A stretch of DNA of 64,000 bases from Pseudarthrobacter siccitolerans (GCF_001046895.1 NZ_CAQI01000044.1:62001-126000); one strand, 5' to 3'. Numbered from the stretch's first letter, positions 51,944-60,878 are shown. Translations and numbers: made by a program. The notes: generated by a model not told the origin, from the sequence alone.

Positions 51944-52332
51944 TGGTCCACGATGTCCTCCAGCACGGCCACGCGGCGCGCGCCGGCGAGCAGTTCGGGT
52001 AGCGGCACCGGTGCGGGCCGCTGCATGGCCGCCATGGCGCCGCGATGGAGATGGAAGCCTGTGATCTCCTCCAGCAGGGCGGCGCTGCCGATGAACGCGG
52101 GTACATCCGGGTACGCCCCGAGGATGTCCTGGAGATCGTCCAGCCACTTCTCCGCCAGGAAGAACGAACGCGGCTGGTGCCCCGCGGCCAGCGCACGGCG
52201 CAGCACCCGCGAGGATTCTGCAATGTACATGCCCTCGGCGGGTTCCCGGAGCTTGCGCAGGTGCACGTCCGTGAGCTGGGTGTAGTCGGTCACGCGCGGA
52301 TCCGCGGCGGACTCGAGATAGTGGATTGTCAC
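51439..52332 (-). CDS. Chimeric SpoU/TrmH-type rRNA methyltransferase (host N-terminus, element C-terminus)
   Basis: 297 aa. Residues 1-133 are host sequence: MTIHYLESAADPRVTDYTQL, the RNA-binding domain and VAVLEDIVDHT. From residue 134 the chain is element-encoded: KVSGSKVQGQETAQLRGRSR, then IAVLENLTDHT repeats the strand just passed, and the SPOUT knot follows (NVGAIFRSAAAIG, LVFGTEGEGL, IPMMNGVDSLNVAASSAVAF). The fusion adds 31 residues compared with the uninterrupted gene. All SAM-binding motifs are present, so the enzyme could still methylate a ribose 2'-O of rRNA. The crossover falls in codons for D-H-T. Confidence 0.92.
   Translation of the reverse strand: MTIHYLESAADPRVTDYTQLTDVHLRKLREPAEGMYIAESSRVLRRALAAGHQPRSFFLAEKWLDDLQDILGAYPDVPAFIGSAALLEEITGFHLHRGAMAAMQRPAPVPLPELLAGARRVAVLEDIVDHTKVSGSKVQGQETAQLRGRSRIAVLENLTDHTNVGAIFRSAAAIGVDAVLVSPQCADPLYRRSIRVSMGTVFQVPWTRIESWPGDLEVLKEAGYFVAGMSLGEGAITLDELVAQDHQNLALVFGTEGEGLRPETDQALDARVTIPMMNGVDSLNVAASSAVAFYATR
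51938..51943. other. Right attachment site core (junction C)
   Basis: TTGGTG, element 2 to the left and host methyltransferase (TGGTCCACGATGTCC) to the right. Together with junction A it reconstitutes the target site of about CACGTTGGTGTGGTCC. Confidence 0.75.
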
Positions 52333-52339
52333 CGGGAGA

Positions 52340-53125
52340 TTATTTCAGCAGATTGGCGATCATGAAGCCGAGGGCCACCAACCCCAGGACGAAGATCACC
52401 CCGCGCAGCACTGTGGGGGAAAGCCTGCGGCCCACCTTGGCGCCCAGGAGACCGCCGATGCTTGAACTGACGGCAATCAGCAGCACCACGAGCCAGTTGA
52501 TCCGGTCGAATGCGAACAACAGATAGGAGATGGCAGCCACCAGATTCACGCCGAGCACCAGGATGTTTTTCATGGCGTTGGCGTTCTGGATAGTGCCGGT
52601 GAGGAAGACGCCCAGGATGCCCACCAGCAGGATCCCCTGTGCGGCAACGAAGTAGCCGCCGTAGACACCGGCAAGGTAGACCAGCACCACCAGCAGGACA
52701 GCGTGCCGTTTGTCCCGGACCGCGTGCTCCGGGTTCTCCTCGCGGTTGCGCACCCAGGCCTGCATGCGGGGCTGGAATACCACCATCAGCAGGGCCAGTA
52801 CCAGCAGGACCGGGGCCACGTAGTGGAAGACCTTTTCCGGCAGGTGCAGGAGCAGCCAGGCGCCGGAGATGCCGCCGAGCAGGGACGCCGGCAGCAGCCG
52901 CATCAGTTGCCGGCCGCGGCCTTTGAGCTCCCGGCGGTAGCCGAACGCCCCGGCGGCCGTCCCGAAAACGAGGCCCATCGCATTGCTCATCGAAGCAACA
53001 ACGGGTGTAACTCCCAGGGCGATCAGGACGGGGAACGTCACCAGGGTGCCGGAGCCCACCACGGCGTTGATAGTGCCGGCCCAGAGGCCGGCGATGGACA
53101 CAAAGATACTGCTGAGGAGATCCAA
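52340..53125 (-). CDS. TauE/SafE (TSUP) family permease
   Basis: 261 aa, about eight helices with the internal repeat typical of the family: GLWAGTINAVVGSGTLVTFP near the N-terminus and VYLAGVYGGYFVAAQGILLV in the second half. Members move sulfite, sulfoacetate or other organosulfur anions; substrate unknown here. Starts 7 bp after the methyltransferase stop end-to-start order on the minus strand (its stop is followed by the methyltransferase ATG), so the two may form an operon. Confidence 0.88.
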   Translation of the reverse strand: MDLLSSIFVSIAGLWAGTINAVVGSGTLVTFPVLIALGVTPVVASMSNAMGLVFGTAAGAFGYRRELKGRGRQLMRLLPASLLGGISGAWLLLHLPEKVFHYVAPVLLVLALLMVVFQPRMQAWVRNREENPEHAVRDKRHAVLLVVLVYLAGVYGGYFVAAQGILLVGILGVFLTGTIQNANAMKNILVLGVNLVAAISYLLFAFDRINWLVVLLIAVSSSIGGLLGAKVGRRLSPTVLRGVIFVLGLVALGFMIANLLK

Positions 53126-53143
53126 GGTGCTGCGGTGCCGCCG

Positions 53144-53929
53144 TCAGCGGCGGGCGACGGCGGTGTACCGGCCGGCGTTCTCAGTTACATCGAGGTCCAG
53201 GCCGAAGGTTTCACTGAGGTTTTCCGCCGTCAGTACCTCAGTGATCGGTCCCGCAGCCACCACGCCGCCGTCGCGCAGCAGCATGGCATGCGTGAAGCCC
53301 GGCGGAACTTCCTCGAGGTGGTGGGTCACGAGCACCATGGCAGGCGCCGCCTCGTCACGGGCCAGTTCTCCCAGCTTGTGGACCAGTTCCTCGCGGCCGC
53401 CGAGGTCCAGGCCGGCGGCCGGCTCATCCAGCAGCAGCAGCTCAGGATCGGTCATCAGGGCGCGGGCGATCTGGACGCGCTTGCGCTCCCCCTCGGACAG
53501 CGTTGCGAAGGTCCGGTTCAGGAGTGGGCCCATCCCCCAGTCATTGAGGAGACGGAAAGCCCGCCGCTCGTCGTCGCGCTCGTATCCCTCGCGCCAGCGG
53601 CCCGTCACGCCATAGGCGGCGGTGACCACCACGTTAAGGACGTTCTCGTGCTCGGGAATCTGGGTGGCGAGGGCGGCTGAGGAAAGCCCGATGCGGGGAC
53701 GGAGCTCAAAGACGTCAACCCGGCCCAGGATCTCGTCAAGGATCCCGGCCGTGCCGCTGCTGGGGTGCATACGGGCGGCAGCGATCTGGAGGAGCGTGGT
53801 CTTGCCGGCGCCGTTCGGGCCGAGGATCACCCAGCGTTCGCCGTCGTTGACCTGCCAGTCCACTTTGTCCAGCAGGGTCTTTTTACCGCGGACAACGCTG
53901 ACGGAGTCCAGTTCCAGAACATCACTCAT
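53144..53929 (-). CDS. ABC transporter ATP-binding protein
   Basis: 261 aa from ATG 53,929. Walker A LGPNGAGKTTLL, Q-loop region, signature TLSEGERKRVQIARAL (LSEGE rather than LSGGQ), Walker B LLLLDEPAAGLDLGG and H-loop VLVTHHLEEVPPGF. This belongs to the stand-alone ModF/PhrA-like ABC group. No permease gene is nearby, so partner or role is unknown. The 18-bp gap to the TSUP gene suggests co-transcription. Confidence 0.92.
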   Translation of the reverse strand: MSDVLELDSVSVVRGKKTLLDKVDWQVNDGERWVILGPNGAGKTTLLQIAAARMHPSSGTAGILDEILGRVDVFELRPRIGLSSAALATQIPEHENVLNVVVTAAYGVTGRWREGYERDDERRAFRLLNDWGMGPLLNRTFATLSEGERKRVQIARALMTDPELLLLDEPAAGLDLGGREELVHKLGELARDEAAPAMVLVTHHLEEVPPGFTHAMLLRDGGVVAAGPITEVLTAENLSETFGLDLDVTENAGRYTAVARR

Positions 53930-54049
53930 AGGAGTAGACACTAGGACAAAAAACATGGCGACTGATAACTGGTGTGACCAGCCCGACACCGCAAATTCAA
54001 GCCGGTTAAACCGTTTGCCGATCCGGGAGCCGCGCCTAGAGTGTTGGCC

Positions 54050-54406
54050 ATGGCTATCGCACGCTTTCCCGTAGTTGTTCTCGATTGTCCTGACCCGAAA
54101 ATACTCGCGGAGTTTTATGCCGCCCTGCTCGACTGGAAGATCGAGGAGGGTGAGGACTGGTGGTCCATTAAGGCCGATCACGGCGATTCCCTGAGCTTCC
54201 AGAAGGTGGACTCCTACCGGCCGCCGCAATGGCCCGGCCAGGAGGTACCGCAGCAGATGCACCTCGACGTTGTGGTGGACGACCTCGACACCGCCGAAAC
54301 AGAGGTGCTCAAACTTGGCGCGACCAAGCACGAATACCAGCCGGGAACAACCTTCCGGGTGTTCCTTGACCCGGCCGGCCACCCGTTCTGCCTCTGCCTG
54401 AGCTAG
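54050..54406 (+). CDS. VOC (glyoxalase/bleomycin-resistance) superfamily protein
   Basis: 118 aa single VOC domain: MAIARFPVVVLDCPDPKILA, MHLDVVVDDLDTAETEVLKL and RVFLDPAGHPFCLCLS (the DPAGHPF end motif). Metal ligands are partial (His of HLDV, no clear final Glu), so a binding protein or unusual dioxygenase is as likely as a lyase. TAGAGT at 54,038-54,043 precedes the ATG by 6 bp: leaderless. Confidence 0.88.
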   Translation: MAIARFPVVVLDCPDPKILAEFYAALLDWKIEEGEDWWSIKADHGDSLSFQKVDSYRPPQWPGQEVPQQMHLDVVVDDLDTAETEVLKLGATKHEYQPGTTFRVFLDPAGHPFCLCLS

Positions 54407-54474
54407 CGTCTTCACTTGCCGGGCGGACGCAATGAATTCAAGGGACCGTACCCCCGCTCGCTAAGATTGCAGGC

Positions 54475-55368
54475 ATGACTTCGAACGTGACTGCGGTCAG
54501 CTATGGCCTGAATGTGACCCCTACCGGGCTGGAGCAGCTGCGTTCCGTCCTCACCACCGGTGGCGCCAGGGTGCTCCCGGAAAACAGCCTCGGTGACGAG
54601 CGCTACCAGGTCAGCGTGGCCGAACTCGAGCTTCCCGACGCAACGGCGGCCGGCCTGGCCGGGCTGCGCCGTGTGGTGGCCGAGGCCTCGATCAGCGGAT
54701 TCGATACCGCTCTCGTTCCGAACGGCCTCCGTTCAGCCGGACGCAAGCTCCTGATCATGGACGTTGATTCCACCCTGATCCAGCAGGAGGTCATCGAACT
54801 CCTCGCCGCCTACGCAGGCAAGCGCGAGGAGGTGGCCGCTGTCACTGAAGCTGCCATGCGCGGGGAACTGGACTTCACCCAAAGCCTCCACGCACGTGTG
54901 CAGGTGCTCGCCGGGCTGCCGGCCGACGTCGTCCATTCCGTCCGCCGGGAAGTGAAGCTCAGCGAGGGGGCGGCCGAGCTCGTGGCCGCCTTCAAGGCGG
55001 CAGGGCATGTAGTTGCCGTGGTGTCCGGCGGGTTCAACCAGATCCTGGAGCCCATTGCCGGTGAGCTGGGCCTGGACTACTGGCAGGCGAACGAGCTGGA
55101 GATCGTTGACGGCGCCCTGACAGGCAAGGTGCTTGGCGCCGTGGTGGACCGTGCGGCAAAAGAGAAGTACCTGCGTGAGTGGGCGGCGGCCGAAGGCATC
55201 GCGATGGAGCACACCGTGGCAGTGGGTGACGGCGCCAACGACCTGGACATGCTCGGCGCGGCCGGGATCGGCATCGCATTTAATGCCAAGCCTGCGGTGC
55301 GCGCCGTCGCTGATGCCGCCATCAACATGCCGTACCTGGACGCCGTCCGCCACGTCGCCGGAGTTTAG
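54475..55368 (+). CDS. serB: Phosphoserine phosphatase
   Basis: 297 aa. An ACT-like N-terminal region (residues 1-85) precedes the HAD core: LLIMDVDSTLIQQEVIE (D-x-D nucleophile and acid, about residue 96), VVAVVSGGFNQI (motif 2 Ser), K in RAAKEKYL and VAVGDGANDLDML (motif 4). The cap contains EAAMRGELDFTQSLHARV, the SerB signature. Last step of serine synthesis. A strong terminator follows 23 bp downstream. Confidence 0.95.
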   Translation: MTSNVTAVSYGLNVTPTGLEQLRSVLTTGGARVLPENSLGDERYQVSVAELELPDATAAGLAGLRRVVAEASISGFDTALVPNGLRSAGRKLLIMDVDSTLIQQEVIELLAAYAGKREEVAAVTEAAMRGELDFTQSLHARVQVLAGLPADVVHSVRREVKLSEGAAELVAAFKAAGHVVAVVSGGFNQILEPIAGELGLDYWQANELEIVDGALTGKVLGAVVDRAAKEKYLREWAAAEGIAMEHTVAVGDGANDLDMLGAAGIGIAFNAKPAVRAVADAAINMPYLDAVRHVAGV

Positions 55369-55390
55369 CGACTCTTAACTCTTTAAGGGA

Positions 55391-55432
55391 AAGGGCCCAC
55401 GTCCGCAGGAATTTCTTGCGGCGTGGGCCCTT
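55391..55432. terminator. Bidirectional terminator, serB / SDR
   Basis: AAGGGCCCACG..CCGCA and TGCGG..CGTGGGCCCTT form a long stem with a one-base bulge and a short AT-rich loop, between convergent stops 55,368 and 55,451. Confidence 0.88.
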
Positions 55433-55450
55433 CTCGTGTGCGTGGGAAGC

Positions 55451-56212
55451 CTAGCTCGCGGGCTGAGCGCCCTTGCCAAAGTAGTCGGCGCCGCCAGCGT
55501 ATTCGGTGTGGCCCGATTCGACGTCGGCCGTGACCATGCTTGCCACAACCTCCGCGAACTCCTCGACGGAGTACAGCTTGCCGGCTTCAGCCCGCCGCGC
55601 TTCGATGGCACCCGGGGTGGAGCGGTCCAGGAGCGTCGCCGTGACAGTGCCCTCGATCATGTCCCCGGACACCACCACCAGGGAGATGCCCTTTTCGGCC
55701 AGGTTCGGGATGAGATCGCGCAGGGCGTCCTCTCCTGCGCGCTTGCTGCGGGCCACCGGCTCGTAGGCCTCCATGGTGGGCACCGTGTTGATGAAGTGGG
55801 CCTGGTGGCTGGTGACGAACACCACGCGGGAGCCTTCCTTCATGAGCGGCACCGCAGCGTTGAGCATGTTGACCTGCGCGTCACGGTTGAGCTTGAGGGC
55901 GTAGTCCTCGCCCATGCCGGTCTCCATGCCGCCGGAGGCGTTGAGCACCAGGATATCCAGCGACCCGAAGTTCTCCATGGCGGCGGAGGCCAGGGCCTGT
56001 ACGCCTTCCTGGGTAGTGAGGTCAGCACCTACGGCGACGGCGCGGCCGCCGGCGGCTTCGATCCCCTGCACCACCTTGTTGGCGCGAGGAGCCTTCTGGC
56101 GGTAGTTGACCACAATGGCGGCACCCTGGCCGGCGAGGATCTTGGCTACGTCAGCGCCGATGCCGCGTGATGATCCAGTGACGATGGCGGTCTTGTTGTC
56201 GAGCAGTCCCAT
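55451..56212 (-). CDS. SDR-family oxidoreductase
   Basis: 253 aa. Cofactor motif TAIVTGSSRGIGADVAKIL and LVLNASGGME (NAG replaced by NAS). The expected S-x12-Y-x3-K is altered: VTSHQAHFINTV, then EAYEPVARSKRAGEDAL, in which Lys sits 7 residues after Tyr rather than 4. Actinobacterial SDRs of this subfamily keep that spacing, so it may use another lysine or be non-catalytic. The gene is monocistronic, between the serB terminator and a gene-poor region. Confidence 0.87.
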   Translation of the reverse strand: MGLLDNKTAIVTGSSRGIGADVAKILAGQGAAIVVNYRQKAPRANKVVQGIEAAGGRAVAVGADLTTQEGVQALASAAMENFGSLDILVLNASGGMETGMGEDYALKLNRDAQVNMLNAAVPLMKEGSRVVFVTSHQAHFINTVPTMEAYEPVARSKRAGEDALRDLIPNLAEKGISLVVVSGDMIEGTVTATLLDRSTPGAIEARRAEAGKLYSVEEFAEVVASMVTADVESGHTEYAGGADYFGKGAQPAS

Positions 56213-56576
56213 ACGAGCTCCCTTTGTTCGAAACGTCTAAATCGCTGATGGTCTGCTGTCCATCATGCCAGTGGGTCCTGATGATTCGCTTGTCCGACCC
56301 CCACAAAGAAGCCGCCGACGGCTAGTGAGCGGACCGCGTGGCTTGGCCCGGGGACCACGAAGAGGCACCGGGCAACAGTGTCCGCCGTAAGCTCCCCCTT
56401 CGAAAGCAGGCGGGGGCGGCCGGTACGGGTCCGATCGTTTTAGGGAGATTGTCGAGCCGTCGTCCGGAATCCGGATGCACCTTGAGCTGTGAATCGCGCG
56501 CTACATGGCGTTCTTTTTGTGGCACTTTTCGCGTAGGGTGCCGCCCCATCGGTCCTTCGTGGGTTCGCCTTTGAAG

Positions 56577-56693
56577 CTAGCGGAACACAGTCTTCCGTGA
56601 CGCCCCGAACAGTTCAGCGAGTTCGGCCTGTGTGTATTCGCCGGCGTCATGCAGTTTCAGAAGGTGACTCCGCTGCATCTTGGACAGTTTTGG
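56577..56693 (-). pseudogene. C-terminal HTH remnant of a serine resolvase/invertase
   Basis: The minus strand reads PKLSKMQRSHLLKLHDAGEY then TQAELAELFGASRKTVFR and a stop. This is the DNA-binding tail of Tn3-type resolvases (usually ...L-F-G-V-S-R-x-T-V-Y-R). The catalytic domain is absent upstream. A decayed transposon end. Confidence 0.7.
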
Positions 56694-56715
56694 TTGCTTG
56701 ATCGGTGCACTGGCG

Positions 56716-56889
56716 ATGCGTCGCGTTACGGGGATTGCTGCCGCTGACGAAGCAGCTCTGAAGCTCGGTGTTTCCCGGCGTCAGGTTTATGTATTGCTTG
56801 GCCGCTACCGAACACGTAGCCCGGCACGCATCGTCTTCGTTGGGAACTTTGACGCTTCCACCTTGGACCCCCATCCATCAATCAGATGA
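56716..56889 (+). pseudogene. Possible transposase N-terminal HTH fragment
   Basis: MRRVTGIAAADEAALKLGVS followed by RRQVYVLLGRYR resembles the first helix-turn-helix of Mu-like or IS481-type transposases. The DDE catalytic core is missing; after about 40 residues the frame loses protein character. Adjacent to the resolvase relic, so both may derive from one element. Confidence 0.4.
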
Positions 56890-57210
56890 GTACCAGACAA
56901 AACAGCAGAACACGCCTGCCGCAAGAAGTTGGTTAAGAACGTTAACTCTGGACACCGGAGATGGTTCACGTGCCTTCGCAGCGGATCCTTCGCGCCGCGG
57001 GAAACTGAATGGGCCGGAGGGACGGCCATGAGCACATTCCAAAGATGGCCGCCCGCAGCCCGTCCCGTTAGGCGATCCCCAGCGGGCAGCAGGGCGTCCG
57101 CTCGGGATCCTTCAGCGGACACTATTTGAGGCGATGGTCCCCTGCCGGCTTGGCATTGGTCTGGTGATGGATGAGTATCCCCCGATTGAATTCGTTCCCA
57201 ATCAATCATT

Positions 57211-57223
57211 GCCTTCGTATTCA
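57211..57223 (-). promoter_or_regulatory. Candidate single box related to the 22-bp lattice repeats
   Basis: The minus strand reads TGAATACGAAGGC, against consensus TGNATACGATNCC at 60,879-60,979 (9 of 11 fixed positions). It lies 121 bp before the OYE-type start. One regulator may control the whole cluster. Confidence 0.4.
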
Positions 57224-57343
57224 AACCTGTTTAGGATTTCGGTTGCAGTGTGTTGAAAGTGCAGACGCCATCGCCTATGCCGCGCCCGCGCAGTCTTGTG
57301 TCCATACGAACAGCTTCAGGAAGCTTTGACAGGTGGTCTCCCC

Positions 57344-59287
57344 ATGACGCGGTATCCTCACGTTTTCAGTCCGATGATGCTCGGCGGCAAGCAGCTCAAG
57401 AACCGTCTCATCGCCCTGCCGGCCGGTACGAGCCTCGTTACGGACGGTGTGCCGACCCCGGAAGACTCCATTCATTTCGAGCGGCTCGCCGCCGGGGGTG
57501 TGGCGATGATCATCCAGGGTGCGACGATCGTGCACCCGTCTTCGGGGACGCACAGCCGAAAAAACGTGGAAGCCTACCTCGAAGAGGTTGTCCCGGCCAT
57601 GGAACATAAGGCTGAAGTCGTCCATAGGCACGGTGCACTGCTGATCGGACAGCTCGCCCACGTCGGCCGCGAATTCATCGGCGGTGCATCGGAATACCTT
57701 CCCCTAGCGCCGAGTATGATCAAGACTCCGCGCGACGCCTATCCGCCGCGTGAGCTGACAAAGAGGGAGATTCTCGACATCGTCGAGGGGTATCGGGTTT
57801 CGACCGCTCATATGGTCCAGGCCGGACTGGACGGGATCGAGATCCACGCTGCCCATGGCTATCTGGTCGCCCAGTTCATGTCGGAATCGACCAACCTGCG
57901 CACGGACGAGTTCGGAGGATCGCTCGAGAACCGGATGCGGTTCATGCACCTGGTGCTGGAATCGATTCGCAGCGAACTGCCACAGGGTGCGATTCTAGGG
58001 GTCCGCTTGAGTGGCGAGGAGGAGATTCCCGGCGGCATGACGATTGAGGACACGTGTCGCATCGCGGAGATGCTTGCTGTTACCGGGCAGGTCGACTACT
58101 TCAGCATCACCCACGGCATCCGCGGCTCCTACGTCAAGGACTCCACAAATGAAGACGGGGTTGCGGTTCCCTCTGCCGCTCGTGTGCGCGCCGCCACCAG
58201 ACTGCCGGTGCTCGTGGGCCAGCGCATCCGGGACGTAGACAGCGCCGAGAACGTGATTAAGAACGGATCGGCGGACATGGTCGGCATGGCCCGAGCTCTG
58301 TTGGCGGACCCTGAGCTGCCCAACAAGTCCCGTGCGGGACGCTTGACCGAGATCAGGGGCTGCCTGGGGATCAACCAGGAATGCCGCGCCTTAGATCCGC
58401 ACGTGCGCTGCGCGGTCAACGCAGAGATCGGTCGTGTGCGGCCTGATTCAGCGGACATCAGGGTCGACCGCCCTCGAAAGGTCACCATTATCGGCGGGGG
58501 GATAGCTGGTATGGAAGCCGCTCGGTTGGCGGCCGGCCGCGGGCACAACGTGACGATCTACGAGCGCGGCACTTCCTTGGGTGGCAGCGTGCGGATCGCA
58601 TCGAAGTCACCCCACCGGGGGAGTCTGGGCGATATCGTCGACTATCTCACCAGGGAAATGGGGCGGTTGCGGGTGACGGTGCACCTGGGCGTCGAGATCG
58701 GGAAAGGCGACCTGGCCAACATCAAGGGGATGAGCGACCACGTAATCATCGCGACTGGGTCACGTCCCACCCCACCGCCTGAATATGGGCAAGTTCCTGT
58801 CCGCACAGTCGACGACGTGATCATGTCTCCTGCTGACCAGCTGCAACCTGGCATGGCAGTGGTGTTTGATGAGGACGACGGATTCTGGCCCGCGTACAAC
58901 GCCGCTGAACGGTTGGTACTTCTCGGTTGGAGGGTCTTATTCGTAACCCGGCTGGGCGCCATAGCCTCACGTGTGCCGCATGAGAGTATCGGTCCGCTTC
59001 TCACTCGGCTGGGGGAAGGCGGCACACGGTACTTGCCTTTGCATGACCTTTCCGCAGACGACAACGACGCCAGCAAGGTCCGCTTGACGCCGGTGTTCGG
59101 GGGCGAAGCCGAGGTGCTGCGACCTGACCTGATCGTTTGGCACCGTCATCGCATCCCGAACGCGGAACTGCCCCTTGCTGCGGAGGAACTCGATATGTCC
59201 TCGATCTCAGTCATCGGTGACTGCGTTATCCCGCGGCGCATCGGCGATGCGATCTCCGAGGGATACCGCGTTGGGTCTGCAGTATGA
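57344..59287 (+). CDS. Old-Yellow-Enzyme / FAD-NAD(P) oxidoreductase (2,4-dienoyl-CoA reductase-like)
   Basis: 647 aa from ATG 57,344 (AGGTGG upstream). Residues 1-330 are an FMN TIM barrel (FSPMMLGGKQLKNRLIALPA; HAAHGYLVAQFMSE with the H-x-x-H-G-Y substrate motif; TDEFGGSLENRMRF). Residues 345-370 are the iron-sulfur segment, with CLGINQEC and HVRCAVN: the second Cys of C-x2-C-x3-C is Ile, leaving three. Residues 380-647 hold FAD/NAD motifs VTIIGGGIAGMEAARLAAG and HVIIATGSRP. It would reduce an activated double bond or carry electrons from NAD(P)H. First gene after the mobile relics; its partner at 62,788 is related. Confidence 0.85.
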   Translation: MTRYPHVFSPMMLGGKQLKNRLIALPAGTSLVTDGVPTPEDSIHFERLAAGGVAMIIQGATIVHPSSGTHSRKNVEAYLEEVVPAMEHKAEVVHRHGALLIGQLAHVGREFIGGASEYLPLAPSMIKTPRDAYPPRELTKREILDIVEGYRVSTAHMVQAGLDGIEIHAAHGYLVAQFMSESTNLRTDEFGGSLENRMRFMHLVLESIRSELPQGAILGVRLSGEEEIPGGMTIEDTCRIAEMLAVTGQVDYFSITHGIRGSYVKDSTNEDGVAVPSAARVRAATRLPVLVGQRIRDVDSAENVIKNGSADMVGMARALLADPELPNKSRAGRLTEIRGCLGINQECRALDPHVRCAVNAEIGRVRPDSADIRVDRPRKVTIIGGGIAGMEAARLAAGRGHNVTIYERGTSLGGSVRIASKSPHRGSLGDIVDYLTREMGRLRVTVHLGVEIGKGDLANIKGMSDHVIIATGSRPTPPPEYGQVPVRTVDDVIMSPADQLQPGMAVVFDEDDGFWPAYNAAERLVLLGWRVLFVTRLGAIASRVPHESIGPLLTRLGEGGTRYLPLHDLSADDNDASKVRLTPVFGGEAEVLRPDLIVWHRHRIPNAELPLAAEELDMSSISVIGDCVIPRRIGDAISEGYRVGSAV

Positions 59288-59655
59288 CTCGTATGATGCC
59301 CGCTTTCAGGTTCCTGGGGAGTGGAACACCGGGCGGTAGCGATCATAGCCAACGTGCCAATCCCCCGACCGCAGCCCGGTGAGGTGCTTACCGTGCAGGC
59401 AGGCTGGGATGGGGGATCTTCTGCGGGCTCTCGACACGCAGAAAGACTCCCAGTGATGCTTCTCACGTGCCCATGTCCTGCAATCAGTTCACGGGGGGCG
59501 TGCAGCTGCGGACACTCGCCTCACAGCCGAACCGTTCAGTAACACTCGACGTTCCTTTCTCCAGTGCGCAGGTTTTGTGTGCGCCGCACGATACCCAATT
59601 CCCAGGCTGCCACCCCCGACGGGGTAGCAGCGCTGGCAGATCGGAACAGGCCGTA
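59288..59655. other. 370 bp between convergent genes, nothing recognised
   Basis: No frame with protein character, no strong terminator hairpin and no RNA gene seen. Only short GC-rich symmetric stretches occur, such as CCACCCCCGACGGGGTAG near 59,615. Confidence 0.5.
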
Positions 59656-60807
59656 TTAGGCGGACCGGAGGCCAGCCTGGACCATGAGGGGCAGGATGTC
59701 GTCTTCCATCTGCTGGAGGCCTTCGTCGTAGTTGACCCAGGAAATCGCGACACCATCAAGACCGGCATTGGAGAGCTCCAAGAGCCCGTCGACGACTTGC
59801 TCAGGGGTACCGACCAGTGTCAACGCACCACGCCCTGCAGCAACCCGCTCGATCGTCTGCCAGTGCTCCTCGGGAATGCTGTCCATGCTTGCGGAGTTCC
59901 CGTTCAACCCTGCTAGCAGCGTTTCTATCGCAGCGACATCGGCGTTGTCGCGATGCACCCAACGGAAGTACTGCTGCGCTTCCTTCTCAGTCGGACGGCA
60001 CACGATGTGCACCCGCCCGAAGACCCGCACCTCACGACCATGCTTCTGCAGCGCGTCTTGCTTGATCTCGGCAATCTGCCGCTGCGCGATCTCCATATTC
60101 TGCAGCGACGCGAAAATCAGGTCGCTGTGCTTGCCGGCAAAATCACGGCCAGGACCGCTCGTACCAGCGTTCATCACCAACGGGTACGGATCCTGCAACG
60201 GGTGCGGATCCGAGAACGCGTCAATCGCCTGAAGGTACTCGCCCTTGAAATCGAACCGGTCATCACGGGTCCACAACATCTTGAGTAACGTCGTCCACTC
60301 ATCCGCGTAGGCGTAACGGTCGGCGTGCGCGCGCTGCTTGAGCCCGAACATCGCAAACTCCTCCGGGAACCAACCAGCCGTGAGGTTAACCCCCATACGA
60401 CCCCCCGAGACGTGATCCGCCGTCACGATCATCTTGGCCGCCATCATCGGGTGGATCACGGGAACCTGAACAGTGGCGAACGACATGACCCGCTTCGTCG
60501 ACGCCAGCACCGCCGTGGCCCACGTGAACGGATCAAACGTACGGTCCGACAAGTTCCACTGACCGCCGAACCCCCGCCACCGCATCACCGGAATCACCGC
60601 ATCGAACCCGATCCGGTCAGCATGCTGAGCCAACCGCAGGCTCTCCTCCCAGCTGGTCTGGACCTTGCCTTCGACATTCGCGAGCGTCACACTCCCGCGC
60701 ATGTTGGTTGCGAACGTCGCCACCTTCAAACGATTCTCATCATTCAACAGCGGCGTCGACCACTTATCCACACGAACATCAACTGCTTCCGATGGCACGC
60801 TCGTCAT
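59656..60807 (-). CDS. LLM-class flavin-dependent monooxygenase (1)
   Basis: 383 aa from ATG 60,807, placed 9 bp after AGGAGG (the frame itself extends to 60,870). Bacterial luciferase-like barrel: ADRIGFDAVIPVMRWRGFGG, VSGGRMGVNLTAGWFPEEFA (substrate/FMN loop G-V-N-x-x-x-G-W), YPLVMNAGTSGPGRDFAGKH and a late GTPEQVVDGLLELSNAGLDG. It resembles the RutA / DszA / SfnG-like branch that cleaves N- or S-containing substrates with FMNH2 from a reductase. Divergent from a second LLM gene across the boxed 301-bp gap. Confidence 0.9.
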   Translation of the reverse strand: MTSVPSEAVDVRVDKWSTPLLNDENRLKVATFATNMRGSVTLANVEGKVQTSWEESLRLAQHADRIGFDAVIPVMRWRGFGGQWNLSDRTFDPFTWATAVLASTKRVMSFATVQVPVIHPMMAAKMIVTADHVSGGRMGVNLTAGWFPEEFAMFGLKQRAHADRYAYADEWTTLLKMLWTRDDRFDFKGEYLQAIDAFSDPHPLQDPYPLVMNAGTSGPGRDFAGKHSDLIFASLQNMEIAQRQIAEIKQDALQKHGREVRVFGRVHIVCRPTEKEAQQYFRWVHRDNADVAAIETLLAGLNGNSASMDSIPEEHWQTIERVAAGRGALTLVGTPEQVVDGLLELSNAGLDGVAISWVNYDEGLQQMEDDILPLMVQAGLRSA

Positions 60808-60878
60808 CTCTTCCATCCTCCTCAACTCGTGCGCGGCTCCGAAGATAATCCCGATAGCCACGTCGCTCAACCTCTTCG

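Larger units (their letters stand above)
56213..57343. other. 1.1 kb gene-poor region with mobile-element relics
   Basis: Between the SDR and the OYE-type gene. No intact gene is supported. It holds a resolvase HTH remnant (56,577-56,693), a possible transposase N-terminus (56,716) and a possible regulator box (57,211-57,223). It marks the border between core genes and the catabolic cluster to its right. Confidence 0.6.

Noticed and set aside
56338..56574. 78-aa frame in the gene-poor region
   Set aside because: No ribosome site, no recognisable domain, and an equally long antisense frame exists.
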